From Neorhizobium sp. JUb45 (GTDB taxonomy: Bacteria; Pseudomonadota; Alphaproteobacteria; Rhizobiales; Rhizobiaceae), in contig NZ_SLYW01000004.1 in the NCBI RefSeq assembly GCF_004343585.1, forward strand, positions 1 through 64,000: a stretch of DNA of 64,000 nt, written 5' to 3'. This document shows, piece by piece, positions 54,455-62,521 of this stretch. A program made the position numbers and the translations under genes. Within the stretch, counting starts at the first letter, position 1. The number at the start of each line of letters is the position of its first letter. The notes beneath the pieces were generated by a model. That model worked only from the letters and a program-made list of their open reading frames with translations. It made no database searches and was not told the origin of the DNA.

Positions 54455-55078
54455 TCAGCTATGGGCAAAGATGTCGGTCTCGTCCCATCCCAGAAGATCG
54501 AGCTTCGAGCGCGTCGGCAGGAATGCAAAGCAGGCTTCTGCAAGCTCCATGCGTTTGTCGCGGATCAACCGGTTCACTTGCTTGTCGCGCAACGCATGCA
54601 GATGCAGCACGTCCGATGCCGCATATTCCAGCTGTGCCTGTGACAGAACCTCGGCGGCCCAGTCCGTCTGCTGCTGCGCCTTGGAAATGTCGACCTCCAG
54701 CAGTTCGCGCAGATTGTCCTTCAATCCGTGCCGGTCGGTATAGGTGCGTGTCAGCCGTGACGCGATCTTGGTGCAAAATACCGGAGCCGTCGTCACCCCA
54801 AACGTATGAAACAGCACGGCAATGTCGAATCGGCCGTAATGGAAAATCTTTTCATGCGTCGGGTCGGCCAGCAGTGCCACCAGATTGGGGGCCTGCTTCT
54901 GACCGGCGGCAATGCGGATCACATCGGCCGTGCCGTCTCCGGGCGAAAGCTGCACGACGCAGAGGCGGTCGCGGCGTGGCACCAGTCCCAGCGTTTCCGT
55001 ATCGATGGCGACGGCGCCGGTGTAGCGGGCAGCGTCCACTGCGGAGATATCGCCTTCGTGATACCGGATCTGGGCCAT
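54455..55078 (-). CDS. RNase D-like 3-to-5 exonuclease
   Basis: 207 aa, a single DEDDy exonuclease domain: AIDTETLGL (Exo I), FHYGRFDIAVLF (Exo II) and YAASDVLHLHAL (Exo III with Tyr and Asp). It lacks the HRDC domains of full-length RNase D (about 370-390 aa), a short form common in alphaproteobacteria. Probably trims tRNA or other structured RNA 3-prime ends. Reads away from the sRNA gene. Confidence 0.92.
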   Translation of the reverse strand: MAQIRYHEGDISAVDAARYTGAVAIDTETLGLVPRRDRLCVVQLSPGDGTADVIRIAAGQKQAPNLVALLADPTHEKIFHYGRFDIAVLFHTFGVTTAPVFCTKIASRLTRTYTDRHGLKDNLRELLEVDISKAQQQTDWAAEVLSQAQLEYAASDVLHLHALRDKQVNRLIRDKRMELAEACFAFLPTRSKLDLLGWDETDIFAHS

Positions 55079-55253
55079 GGAAAATCCTTTGTCGACTGTT
55101 TGTCCCGCTATACCGCAATCGCGCGTGGCATCGCCATCTCTAAATATTCTGCCTCATTCGAAGCCAAGGCCTGGAGCAGGTTTGCACAAAACGCATTGCT
55201 GCGTTGCAACAAATTAGTTTCCCTTTCTACTAACGCATGGCTATAAACCAATC

Positions 55254-55371
55254 ATCGAAGCGGCACACTCCTCCTCCCAGTGCCGCCCGATACGGATCGA
55301 CAACATCCTCCTCCTCCCAGTTGTCGGTCAAGTTTAAAGCCTGCCGCACCTCCTCCCGCGGCAGGCTTTTT
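55254..55371 (+). ncRNA. Cuckoo/alpha-r14-like sRNA with three anti-SD hairpins
   Basis: Three successive hairpins each show CCTCCTCCC in the loop. HP1: CGGCAC/GTGCCG (55261-55266, 55280-55285), motif 55270-55278. HP2: 10-bp stem 55295-55304 with 55320-55329, motif 55310-55318. HP3: perfect 12-bp stem 55336-55347 with 55358-55369, motif 55349-55357, followed by TTTTT and so also the terminator. The motif contains the anti-Shine-Dalgarno CCUCCU and could pair with AGGAGG leaders. A TATAAA at 55242-55247 would start transcription near 55254. I recall an alphaproteobacterial family with this loop motif (cuckoo RNAs); the family name is from memory, the structure is seen directly. The 5-prime end is approximate. 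Confidence 0.85.
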
Positions 55372-55440
55372 CATTTTCGGCCCTTGCTCGGGAAGGGCGC
55401 CTTTCCAGATATTTTCCTCTTCGGCGGCCGTTGCGACAAT

Positions 55441-55458
55441 GCGTCACGTAAGTGTCAT
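55441..55458 (+). promoter_or_regulatory. Pho box of the alkaline phosphatase gene
   Basis: GCGTCAC-GTAA-GTGTCAT: two 7-mers 11 nt apart in phase, matching CTGTCAT-N4-CTGTCAT at 4 of 7 and 6 of 7 positions. A TATAC -10 element follows 10 nt later (55469-55473), the spacing expected for PhoB activation. It lies 58 nt before the start codon. Confidence 0.7.
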
Positions 55459-55515
55459 CTGGCGCCGATATACCCACCTCGCCTTCACTTTTAAACTCCT
55501 CAGCGAGGTTCCACC

Positions 55516-57270
55516 ATGCGCAAAATTCTTGCCGCCCTGGTCGCTACGACCATTCTTGCCGGCGCTGCTCAGGCTGCCGAAGTTTTCCCGCTCGATCGTG
55601 CCACGATCCTTTCGGGCTCGCCGTTCGACTTCAAGGTCGAGTTTGATGCCGTCGTAAAGCCGGAAGACGTAAAAATCACCGTCAACGGCCAGGATTACAA
55701 GGCCGCTCTCGGCAAGGAAGTCGAGTTCGTCGCCGAAGAAAAGAACAAGGACAAGGTCCTTGGTTCGGCCGTCATCCTGCGTGGCATCACCATCGCCAAT
55801 GCCGGTGATTACAAGGTCGAAGTTTCCGCAGGTTCGGAAACCAAGAGCGTTACCTGGAATGTTTACGGTACGCCGTCCCAGGCCAAGGCCAAGAACGTCA
55901 TCTTCCTGATCGCCGACGGTCTGTCTGTTGCGCACCGCACCGCTGCCCGCATCATGTCCAAGGGCATGACCGAAGGTAAGGCCAATGGCCGCCTCAACAT
56001 GGATGACGTGCCGCCGGTCGCCTTCATCGGCACCTCGGCCACGGACGCTGTCGCCACCGACTCTGCCAACACCATGTCGGCCTACATGACCGGTCACAAG
56101 ACCGCCGTGAACGCCATCGGCGTTTATGCCGACCGCACACCTGCCTCGATGGACGACCCCAAGGTCGAAACCCTCGCCGAAGCCCTGCGCCGCCAGACCA
56201 AGAAGTCGATCGGCATCATCTCTACCGCCGAACTGCAGGACGCGACCCCGGCCGCAGTCGTCGCCCACACCCGTAAGCGTGGTGACAAGGCCGAAATCAA
56301 CGGCATGCTGTTCGACGTCAAGCCAGACGTTCTGCTCGGCGGTGGCTCCGCCTACTTCCTGCCGCAGGCGACTGCCGGCTCGAAGCGCAAGGACGACAAG
56401 GACTACATCGCCCTGTTCAAGGAAGCCGGTTACACGCTGGCAACCAGCAAGGGTGAACTGGCAACGGCGGCCAGCAGCAATACCGGCAAGATCCTGGGCC
56501 TGTTCCACACCGGCAACATGGACACCACGCTCGACCGCGAGTTCCTCAAGAAGGGTACCGTCGGCAAGTTCCCGGAACAGCCGGGCCTGGTCGAAATGAC
56601 CAAGGTCGCTCTCGATTCGCTGTCGAAGAACCCGGAAGGTTTCTTCCTGATGGTTGAAGCCGCAAACGTCGACAAGATGTCCCATCCGCTGGATTGGGAT
56701 CGCGCTGTCGTCGATACGATCGAGTTCGACAAGGCCATCGGTGTTGCCCGCGAATTTGCCGCCAAGAACCCCGACACGCTGATCGTCGTTACCGGCGACC
56801 ACACCCACGGTGTTTCCATCATCGGCACCGTCGATGACGAAAAGCCGGGCACCGAAATGCGCGAAAAGGTCGGTACCTACGCCGAAGCCGGCTTCCCGAA
56901 CTACGAAGACAAGGACGGCGACGGTTATCCGGACAAGGTCGACGTGTCGCGTCGCCTGTTCCTGAACGCCAATAACGGCCCTGACCATTACGAAACCTTC
57001 CGTCCGAAGCTCGATGGCCCGTTTGCGCCGTCGGTCCAGAACGAAAAGAAGGAATACATCGCCAACGAACAGTACAAGGACGTTCCCGGCGCTGTCTTCG
57101 TATCCGGCATCATCCCGAAGAGCGCTGACAGCGGTGTCCACGCTGTTGACGATATCGTTCTGCAGGCCGAAGGCCCGGGCGCCGAAGGCTTCCGTGGCTA
57201 CATGGAGCAGAGCGACGTCTACAAGGGTCTCGCCGAAGCTTTCGCGCTTGGCGCAAAGCAGACCAACTAA
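55516..57270 (+). CDS. Alkaline phosphatase
   Basis: 584 aa. Signal peptide about 1-20 (KILAALVATTILAGAAQA). An Ig-like N-terminal domain (about 25-115) precedes the phosphatase core: metal ligand Asp in IFLIADGLS near 131, nucleophile Ser in TDSANTMSAYMTGHKT near 180, and the metal site in VTGDHTHGVS near 425. Periplasmic, Zn/Mg dependent, releases phosphate from monoesters. The Pho box makes it phosphate-starvation induced. Codon use is as biased as in pnp and rpsA, so very high expression is expected. The N-terminal domain makes it longer than E. coli PhoA (471 aa). Confidence 0.93.
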   Translation: MRKILAALVATTILAGAAQAAEVFPLDRATILSGSPFDFKVEFDAVVKPEDVKITVNGQDYKAALGKEVEFVAEEKNKDKVLGSAVILRGITIANAGDYKVEVSAGSETKSVTWNVYGTPSQAKAKNVIFLIADGLSVAHRTAARIMSKGMTEGKANGRLNMDDVPPVAFIGTSATDAVATDSANTMSAYMTGHKTAVNAIGVYADRTPASMDDPKVETLAEALRRQTKKSIGIISTAELQDATPAAVVAHTRKRGDKAEINGMLFDVKPDVLLGGGSAYFLPQATAGSKRKDDKDYIALFKEAGYTLATSKGELATAASSNTGKILGLFHTGNMDTTLDREFLKKGTVGKFPEQPGLVEMTKVALDSLSKNPEGFFLMVEAANVDKMSHPLDWDRAVVDTIEFDKAIGVAREFAAKNPDTLIVVTGDHTHGVSIIGTVDDEKPGTEMREKVGTYAEAGFPNYEDKDGDGYPDKVDVSRRLFLNANNGPDHYETFRPKLDGPFAPSVQNEKKEYIANEQYKDVPGAVFVSGIIPKSADSGVHAVDDIVLQAEGPGAEGFRGYMEQSDVYKGLAEAFALGAKQTN

Positions 57271-57287
57271 GACCTGAAAAGACCGTG

Positions 57288-57312
57288 GGGGCACGTCGTC
57301 ATGGCGTGCCCC
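57288..57312 (+). other. Hairpin after the alkaline phosphatase gene
   Basis: GGGGCACG / CGTGCCCC, 8-bp stem, 9-nt loop, 17 nt after the stop; no U tract. Either a weak Rho-type end or an mRNA-stability element ahead of the next gene. Confidence 0.4.
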
Positions 57313-57386
57313 TGCCGTTCCCGCTCTTGCATCGCCACTCCGTTAGGATCACGATGCGTGAGACATTTCCAAAAAGGAGATTGGTC

Positions 57387-57866
57387 ATGAGCAAGCTTGA
57401 TCAGGCGCGGTTCAATCGCCGCCAGACGCTGCAGACCATGACGCTGGGCCTGATGGCCGGCCTGCCGCTGTTTTCCGCCGCCACGCGTGCTCGCGCCGAA
57501 AGCCCGATTTCGTTCGATGAGCTTTATGGCAAGATCAGCGTCCTCGGGCTCGAATTTTCCGAAAAGGTCAAACAGCTGAACGGCAAGGAGATCGCCATGC
57601 GCGGTTTCATGGCGCCGCCGCTGAAGGCCGAAGCGCAGTTTTTCGTGCTCACCGAAATCCCGATGTCGATCTGCCCGTTCTGCTCCACCGACAGCGACTG
57701 GCCGGACAATATCGTCGTCGTTTATCTCGGCGAAAAACAGACCTTTACCCAGCCCAGCCAGACGATCGAAGTGCGCGGCAAGCTGGAAACGGGATCGTGG
57801 ACCGATCCGGAAACCGGCTTTGTCAGTCTCCTGCGTATCCGCCAGGCTGAATACGGCACGGTTTGA
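57387..57866 (+). CDS. Tat-exported protein (DUF3299-like)
   Basis: 159 aa. N-terminal twin-arginine signal (NRRQTLQTMTLGLMAGLPLF) with cleavage near ARA. The mature part has GKEIAMRGFMAPPLKAEAQF and PMSICPFCSTDSDWPDN with a CPFC pair. This matches a small periplasmic/lipoprotein family found with LolD-FtsX type ABC genes, as in the Pseudomonas PA4063-PA4066 operon (from memory, zinc-repressed). Start ATG with AAGGAGA. Lies 4 nt before the ATPase gene. Role unknown; metal delivery is suggested by the context. Confidence 0.75.
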   Translation: MSKLDQARFNRRQTLQTMTLGLMAGLPLFSAATRARAESPISFDELYGKISVLGLEFSEKVKQLNGKEIAMRGFMAPPLKAEAQFFVLTEIPMSICPFCSTDSDWPDNIVVVYLGEKQTFTQPSQTIEVRGKLETGSWTDPETGFVSLLRIRQAEYGTV

Positions 57867-57870
57867 AAAC

Positions 57871-58560
57871 ATGTTGCCGCTGAAAATCGAAAATCTCGCC
57901 GTATCGTTTCCCGGTCTGGCGGCACCGGTTCTTAGTCTCGATAGTCTCGAAATCGCCGCCGGCAGCCGTGTGGCGCTGACGGGCGGTTCCGGTTCGGGCA
58001 AAAGCACGCTCATCAACATCATCGCCGGCCTTGAGCGCATTCGCGCCGGTCGCGTGTTCTGGGGCGAGCAGAACCTCGCAGATCTGTCCGAGGGCCGACG
58101 CGATCAATGGCGCGCCGCCAATATCGGTCTCGTCATGCAGGACTTTCATCTGTTTCCCGGCCTCTCGGCACTGGAAAACATTCTTCTGCCGGCGCGCCTG
58201 TCGCGCGTCGCCAATGCAGAACTGGTGAAACGCGCCCGCACATTGTTCGAAACCGTCGGCCTCACCCGTCCCGACCAGCATGTCGAGACCATGTCGCGTG
58301 GCGAAATGCAGCGCGTGGCGATCGCCCGCGCATTGCTGCGCAAGCCCGGCGTCATCATTGCCGACGAACCGACCGCCAGCCTCGATCTCGAAAGCGGCGA
58401 GGCGGTTGGTGATCTCCTGCTGTCAGTGGCTGCCGATGCCGGCTCGACGCTGATCATCGCCAGCCATGATCAACGTCTTGTCGAACGCCTTGATCGCCGC
58501 CTGTCGCTCAAGAGCGGGCGCATCGTCGCTGATGCTCGGCTTGGGGAGATCGCGGCATGA
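57871..58560 (+). CDS. ABC transporter ATP-binding protein (LolD/MacB type)
   Basis: 229 aa. Walker A GGSGSGKST, Q-loop VMQDFHLFPG, signature MSRGEMQRVAIA (a variant of LSGGQ), Walker B GVIIADEPTASLD and switch ASHDQ. Family of type VII ABC systems that move lipoproteins or drive periplasmic work, not classical import. Overlaps the permease gene by 4 nt. Confidence 0.93.
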   Translation: MLPLKIENLAVSFPGLAAPVLSLDSLEIAAGSRVALTGGSGSGKSTLINIIAGLERIRAGRVFWGEQNLADLSEGRRDQWRAANIGLVMQDFHLFPGLSALENILLPARLSRVANAELVKRARTLFETVGLTRPDQHVETMSRGEMQRVAIARALLRKPGVIIADEPTASLDLESGEAVGDLLLSVAADAGSTLIIASHDQRLVERLDRRLSLKSGRIVADARLGEIAA

Positions 58561-59948
58561 TCCGGTTCATCCTCGCCGATCTGCGTCGTCTCTGGCTGGG
58601 CGGCGCCGTTGTCATTCTTCTCGTGGCGCTTGCCACGGCTCTCGGCGTTGCAGTTACACTGCAGGAACGTTCGCTTCGTCTCGGCAGTGCGCGTGCAGCG
58701 GATAAATTCGACCTCGTCGTCGGTGCCGCCGGCAGCGAAACGCAGCTGATCCTCTCCTCCATCTTTTTGCAGCCCGCACCGCTGCCGCTGGTCGATGGCG
58801 CCGTCCTGACGAAACTGGCCGCCGATCCGCGTGTTGCCTGGGCTGCCCCGGTCGGTTTCGGCGACAGCTATGCCGGCTATCCGATCATCGGTACCACGAC
58901 CAGCCTGATCAATGGCACGACGACCGGTTTTGCCGACGGAAAAATGTTTGCACTGGAAGGTGAGGCCGTCCTTGGCGCCGCGGTGGATCTGTCCGTCGGG
59001 GCCGAAATCAAGCCCATGCATGGCAGCGCCGAAACCGGCGGCCACACACATGCCGGCGCAGCCTACAAGGTTGTCGGCAAGCTGCAGCCCACCGGTACGC
59101 CCTGGGATCGCGCCATTCTGGTGCCGATCCAGGCGGTCTGGCATGTCCATGGTCTTGGCGCGGAGCATGGCCATCATGAGGAAGACGGTCACGATCATGC
59201 TGCCGAAGGCGAGGGGCATCATGATGAAGCGGATGCGCATGCCGGGGGAGAGGCGGGCCAGCCGGAACCGGTGGCGCACGCTTCCGAAGCTCAGCAGCCG
59301 GTAGCGAAATATGCTTTTGCCATCGGTTCGGCATCCTCGAAACATGTCGAGGAAGAACACCACGGCAGCATCGATCCGGATGCGCCCATCGTCGAGACCT
59401 TTGGTGAAGGCATGCCCGGCCTGCCGGCGATCCTCGTCAAGCCAAAAACCATTGCCGATGCCTATCGCCTGCGTCAGGAATATCGCACAGGTGCCACGCT
59501 CGGTGTCTTTCCGGGTGAAGTCCTGACCGGACTTTATGCGACGCTGGGCGATGCCAAGATGGTGTTGAGCGCCGTTGCCGCCGGCTCGCAGGGGCTGGTC
59601 GCTGCCGCGCTGGTTCTGGTCACGGTGATTCACGTGGGTCAGCGCCGCCGCCAGATCGGTGCGCTGCGAGCATTTGGGGCACCGCGCAGCTCGGTGTTCC
59701 TGATCGTCTGGCTGGAACTGTTTCTGCTCGTCGCGCTGGGCATCGGCATCGGTTTTCTGGTTGGTCTTGGGGCCGCTCACTTTGGTGCACAGATGTTTAC
59801 CGCCAAAAGCGGCGTCATCCTGCCGGTCGGCTTTACCCGCGAAGATCTGCGGCTTGCGATGATCCTGCTCGGCTTTGCCGCCGTGCTGGCTGCGGTACCG
59901 GCGCTTCTTGCCTATCGCCAGTCTCCGGCTCAGGCCCTCAGGGCCTGA
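58557..59948 (+). CDS. FtsX/MacB-type ABC permease with His-rich periplasmic loop
   Basis: 463 aa. Transmembrane helix 1 at about 15-35, a large periplasmic domain (about 40-340) and three C-terminal helices (about 340-455) with the FtsX pattern RRRQIGALRAFGAPRSSVFL. Residues near 200-235 are packed with His, Asp and Glu (GHHEEDGHDHAAEGEGHHDE), a metal-binding insert. Together with the ATPase and the Tat protein it looks like a metal-linked mechanotransmission or exporter complex. Confidence 0.9.
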   Translation: MIRFILADLRRLWLGGAVVILLVALATALGVAVTLQERSLRLGSARAADKFDLVVGAAGSETQLILSSIFLQPAPLPLVDGAVLTKLAADPRVAWAAPVGFGDSYAGYPIIGTTTSLINGTTTGFADGKMFALEGEAVLGAAVDLSVGAEIKPMHGSAETGGHTHAGAAYKVVGKLQPTGTPWDRAILVPIQAVWHVHGLGAEHGHHEEDGHDHAAEGEGHHDEADAHAGGEAGQPEPVAHASEAQQPVAKYAFAIGSASSKHVEEEHHGSIDPDAPIVETFGEGMPGLPAILVKPKTIADAYRLRQEYRTGATLGVFPGEVLTGLYATLGDAKMVLSAVAAGSQGLVAAALVLVTVIHVGQRRRQIGALRAFGAPRSSVFLIVWLELFLLVALGIGIGFLVGLGAAHFGAQMFTAKSGVILPVGFTREDLRLAMILLGFAAVLAAVPALLAYRQSPAQALRA

Positions 59949-59966
59949 GCAAGAACCTGCTCGCCA

Positions 59967-60959
59967 TCAACGAAGTGCTTCGATTGCCGCCATGACGTCG
60001 TCTTCAAGCGTCAGGCCGCTCTCCAGCGCAGTTCGACGCAATCCGCGTCCACGACGACCGGGAAGGCGTACACCCTCCTCACGGGCCATCTCAGAGGCGA
60101 GACCGGCCATGCGCTCCAATGTGCCTGCGCCGGTTGCCGCATTCGGATCGATGGCGATGATCATGTGGCCCAGAGAGGGGGCAGGACCGTGTTCGTCGAG
60201 CAGGGAGCTTGCCTGATGGGAAAAGGTTGCGCCGGTCAACCCGGCCGCCAGCACTTCCACCATCAATGCAAGCGCTGCACCCTTTGCCCCGCCGGCCGGC
60301 GCCATCGTGCCTTTCAGCGCGGCAGCCGCATCGGTGGTCGGGTTGCCATCCACGTCAAAAGCCCAGTCATCGGGAATGCTGACCTTTTTCTGGTTGGCTT
60401 CCATCACCTTGCCGCGCGCCACCTTAGAAAGTGCAAGATCGATGACCAGCGGATCGTTGCCGGCAACCGGCACGGCGAAAGCGATCGGGTTGGTGCCGTA
60501 AAGCGGTGTCTTGCCGCCCCAGGCGGCCATGGCGGCCGGTGCGTTGGCAAACATCATCGCCACCAGCCCCTGCTCGGCAAAACGCTCTACCGTCAGCGCC
60601 ATGACGCCGGCATGGTGGGAACGGTTGATGGCGGCAAGTGCTATCCCCTGTTCGCGCACGATTGCCGGCAGCATGTCGACCGCCAGATCGAGTGCCGGAT
60701 AGGCAAAGCCAAGATTGGCGTCGATGGCGAGAATGCCGGGTTTGGGTCGCGAAGACAGCGGCAAGGCGCGGCCATCCACCTTGCCGGTGCGCACCTGTTT
60801 GACATAGGTCGGCACGCGGCGCAGGCCATGGCCGGATTGCCCGGCCGCTTCCGATTGCACAAGCGCACGTGCCACCGAAAGGGATGCCACGGCATCGACG
60901 CCATTGTCTTGAAAAATGGAGGAAATGAGGAGTTCGGCGTCTGCCAGCGAAATGTTCAT
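59967..60959 (-). CDS. Malate/L-lactate dehydrogenase family (Ldh2-type) oxidoreductase
   Basis: 330 aa. The family's NAD-binding fold, which is not a Rossmann fold, is shown by QSGHGLRRVPTYV, the catalytic His in NRSHHAGVMA and the conserved GTNPIAFAVP. Members reduce 2-oxo acids or act on delta-piperideine-2-carboxylate, ureidoglycolate or sulfolactate. The ATG at 60959 has AGG 8 nt upstream; a GTG three codons earlier is possible. Convergent with the ABC permease gene. Substrate not determined. Confidence 0.9.
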   Translation of the reverse strand: MNISLADAELLISSIFQDNGVDAVASLSVARALVQSEAAGQSGHGLRRVPTYVKQVRTGKVDGRALPLSSRPKPGILAIDANLGFAYPALDLAVDMLPAIVREQGIALAAINRSHHAGVMALTVERFAEQGLVAMMFANAPAAMAAWGGKTPLYGTNPIAFAVPVAGNDPLVIDLALSKVARGKVMEANQKKVSIPDDWAFDVDGNPTTDAAAALKGTMAPAGGAKGAALALMVEVLAAGLTGATFSHQASSLLDEHGPAPSLGHMIIAIDPNAATGAGTLERMAGLASEMAREEGVRLPGRRGRGLRRTALESGLTLEDDVMAAIEALR

Positions 60960-61013
60960 AAACTGCACCTGTTGCGATGCAGCATAATTAGCAAGTGCCA
61001 GTCTGAAGCGCTA

Positions 61014-61044
61014 CCGCCATGCCCGATTTCTCAAGGCATGGCGG
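61014..61044. terminator. Hairpin between tonB and the Ldh-type gene
   Basis: 10-bp stem CCGCCATGCC / GGCATGGCGG with an 11-nt loop just downstream of the tonB stop. No U tract on the minus side, so termination there is uncertain. Confidence 0.4.
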
Positions 61045-61053
61045 CGATGGTTT

Positions 61054-62007
61054 TTAGCGGATGGTGAAGCGGATCGGAACGGTGATCGTCTTGTTGACAC
61101 CAGCAGGTGGTGCCGGTACGGGCGATGCCCGTTTCATAAGCGCCAGAACTTCCTGGTCGAGCGCATCGGAACCGGAGGAACGCGATAGCGAGACCGACAG
61201 AACGTTGCCGCTGTTATCGATCTGGAAGCGGACGGACACCGTGCCTTCCTCGCGTCGCGAACGCGCTGCAGCCGGATATTTCTTCCTGCGTTCCAGATGC
61301 GCAGCCAAGCGTCCCTGCCAGCGTTGCGGCGACATTGAGGATGAAGCGGAACTGCTCGTCGATGTCTGCTGTGCAGCCGTGCGATCGGACTGGGTGGCGT
61401 CGACCTTGGCTTCCTGGCTGGCTTTGGTCGCCTGAACCTGTTTTTTCGGGCGCGGCTTTTCCGCAACCTTCTTTTTCACCGGCTCTTCCGGTTTCTTTTC
61501 GACAGGTTCGGGCGGACGCATGACCGGCAACGGCACCTCGACATTGTCGAGTGCTGCCATCTGTTCTTCCACGATCGGATCGACCTGTGGCTCCGGCGGC
61601 TCTTCCGGCACGCTTTCGGTCACTTCCTGAACCGGTTCCGGCACGGGCTCCGGCGGCGGCTCTTCGATGACCGGTTCCGGTGGTGGCGGTTCGGGCGGCG
61701 TCACCTCCTGCGGTGGAGGCTCAGGCTGAGGCTCGACGGGCTCCGGCGTGTCGCTCTTGATCTCTTCGGAATCCTGCGTCTGTTCGGCGATCTGCGTTTC
61801 TTCCGGCATTGCCGCTTCCGGCTCCGGTGCAAGCTCGATCATGATCGCCGGCGGAGGCGTATTGTCGCCGGCCGCCATTTCGGGTTCCCGCATCAGGTAG
61901 AAGCCGGCGCCAATGTGAAGAGCGAGCACGACAAGTCCTGCCGAACCCCAAAGGGCAGCCTCTCCAAAACGCCCGGCGGGCGTTGGATTGAAGGTGACCG
62001 AGTTCAC
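61054..62007 (-). CDS. tonB: Energy transducer TonB
   Basis: 317 aa. One N-terminal transmembrane helix (about 18-40), a long periplasmic Pro/Glu then Pro/Lys segment (about 50-210) that spans the periplasm, and the C-terminal TonB domain with YPAAARSRREEGTVSVRFQI. Couples the proton motive force to outer-membrane siderophore and haem receptors. GTG start overlapping the exbD stop (GTGA). Confidence 0.95.
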   Translation of the reverse strand: MNSVTFNPTPAGRFGEAALWGSAGLVVLALHIGAGFYLMREPEMAAGDNTPPPAIMIELAPEPEAAMPEETQIAEQTQDSEEIKSDTPEPVEPQPEPPPQEVTPPEPPPPEPVIEEPPPEPVPEPVQEVTESVPEEPPEPQVDPIVEEQMAALDNVEVPLPVMRPPEPVEKKPEEPVKKKVAEKPRPKKQVQATKASQEAKVDATQSDRTAAQQTSTSSSASSSMSPQRWQGRLAAHLERRKKYPAAARSRREEGTVSVRFQIDNSGNVLSVSLSRSSGSDALDQEVLALMKRASPVPAPPAGVNKTITVPIRFTIR

Positions 62008-62516
62008 GGGTTTGCACCTCCTGCAGGTGCCGGAGCGGCTGGTGCAGCAACGGGTGCTGTTGCAGGTACCGCGCCATCCTGGGCGGGAATTGGCGCGGGA
62101 AGGCTTTCCAGCCCCACAAGCGCGATCTTCAGGTATCCGGCATCACGCAGAAGGTTCATCACCTCCATGAAGTGGCCGTAATCGACCATCTTGTCGGCGC
62201 GCAGGAAAATGCGCGTATCGCGCTTGTTGCCCGTCAGCCGGTCGAGTGTGTTGGCGAGCTCTTCGCGTGCAACGGCATCGTTGCCGATGTTCAGCGACAG
62301 GTCTTCCTTGACGGTCAGATACATCGGCTCTTGCGGACGCTCTGCCGGTTTGGCGGTTGATGCCGGCAGGTCGACATTGACATCGACCGTCGCCAGAGGT
62401 GCCGCCACCATGAAGATGATCAGCAGGACCAGCATCACGTCGATGAACGGCGTGACGTTGATCTCGTGGTTCTCGGCCATTTCCTCGCCGTGATGTTCTC
62501 GAATACCGCCAGCCAT
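62004..62516 (-). CDS. exbD: Biopolymer transport protein ExbD
   Basis: 170 aa. One helix near 22-42 carrying the essential Asp (INVTPFIDVMLVLLIIFMVA) and a periplasmic domain; the last 30 residues are an Ala/Pro-rich tail. Forms the proton channel with ExbB. 5 nt after exbB. Confidence 0.95.
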   Translation of the reverse strand: MAGGIREHHGEEMAENHEINVTPFIDVMLVLLIIFMVAAPLATVDVNVDLPASTAKPAERPQEPMYLTVKEDLSLNIGNDAVAREELANTLDRLTGNKRDTRIFLRADKMVDYGHFMEVMNLLRDAGYLKIALVGLESLPAPIPAQDGAVPATAPVAAPAAPAPAGGANP

Positions 62517-62521
62517 GGTTC

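Noticed and set aside
54455..55078. Full RNase D with HRDC domains or a frameshifted longer gene
   Set aside because: The frame ends cleanly after the exonuclease domain and no HRDC-like sequence follows in another frame; a short-form enzyme is the simpler reading.
55444..57294. 616-codon open frame antisense to alkaline phosphatase
   Set aside because: Sense strand encodes a complete phosphatase with signal peptide and all catalytic motifs; the antisense product is compositionally odd.
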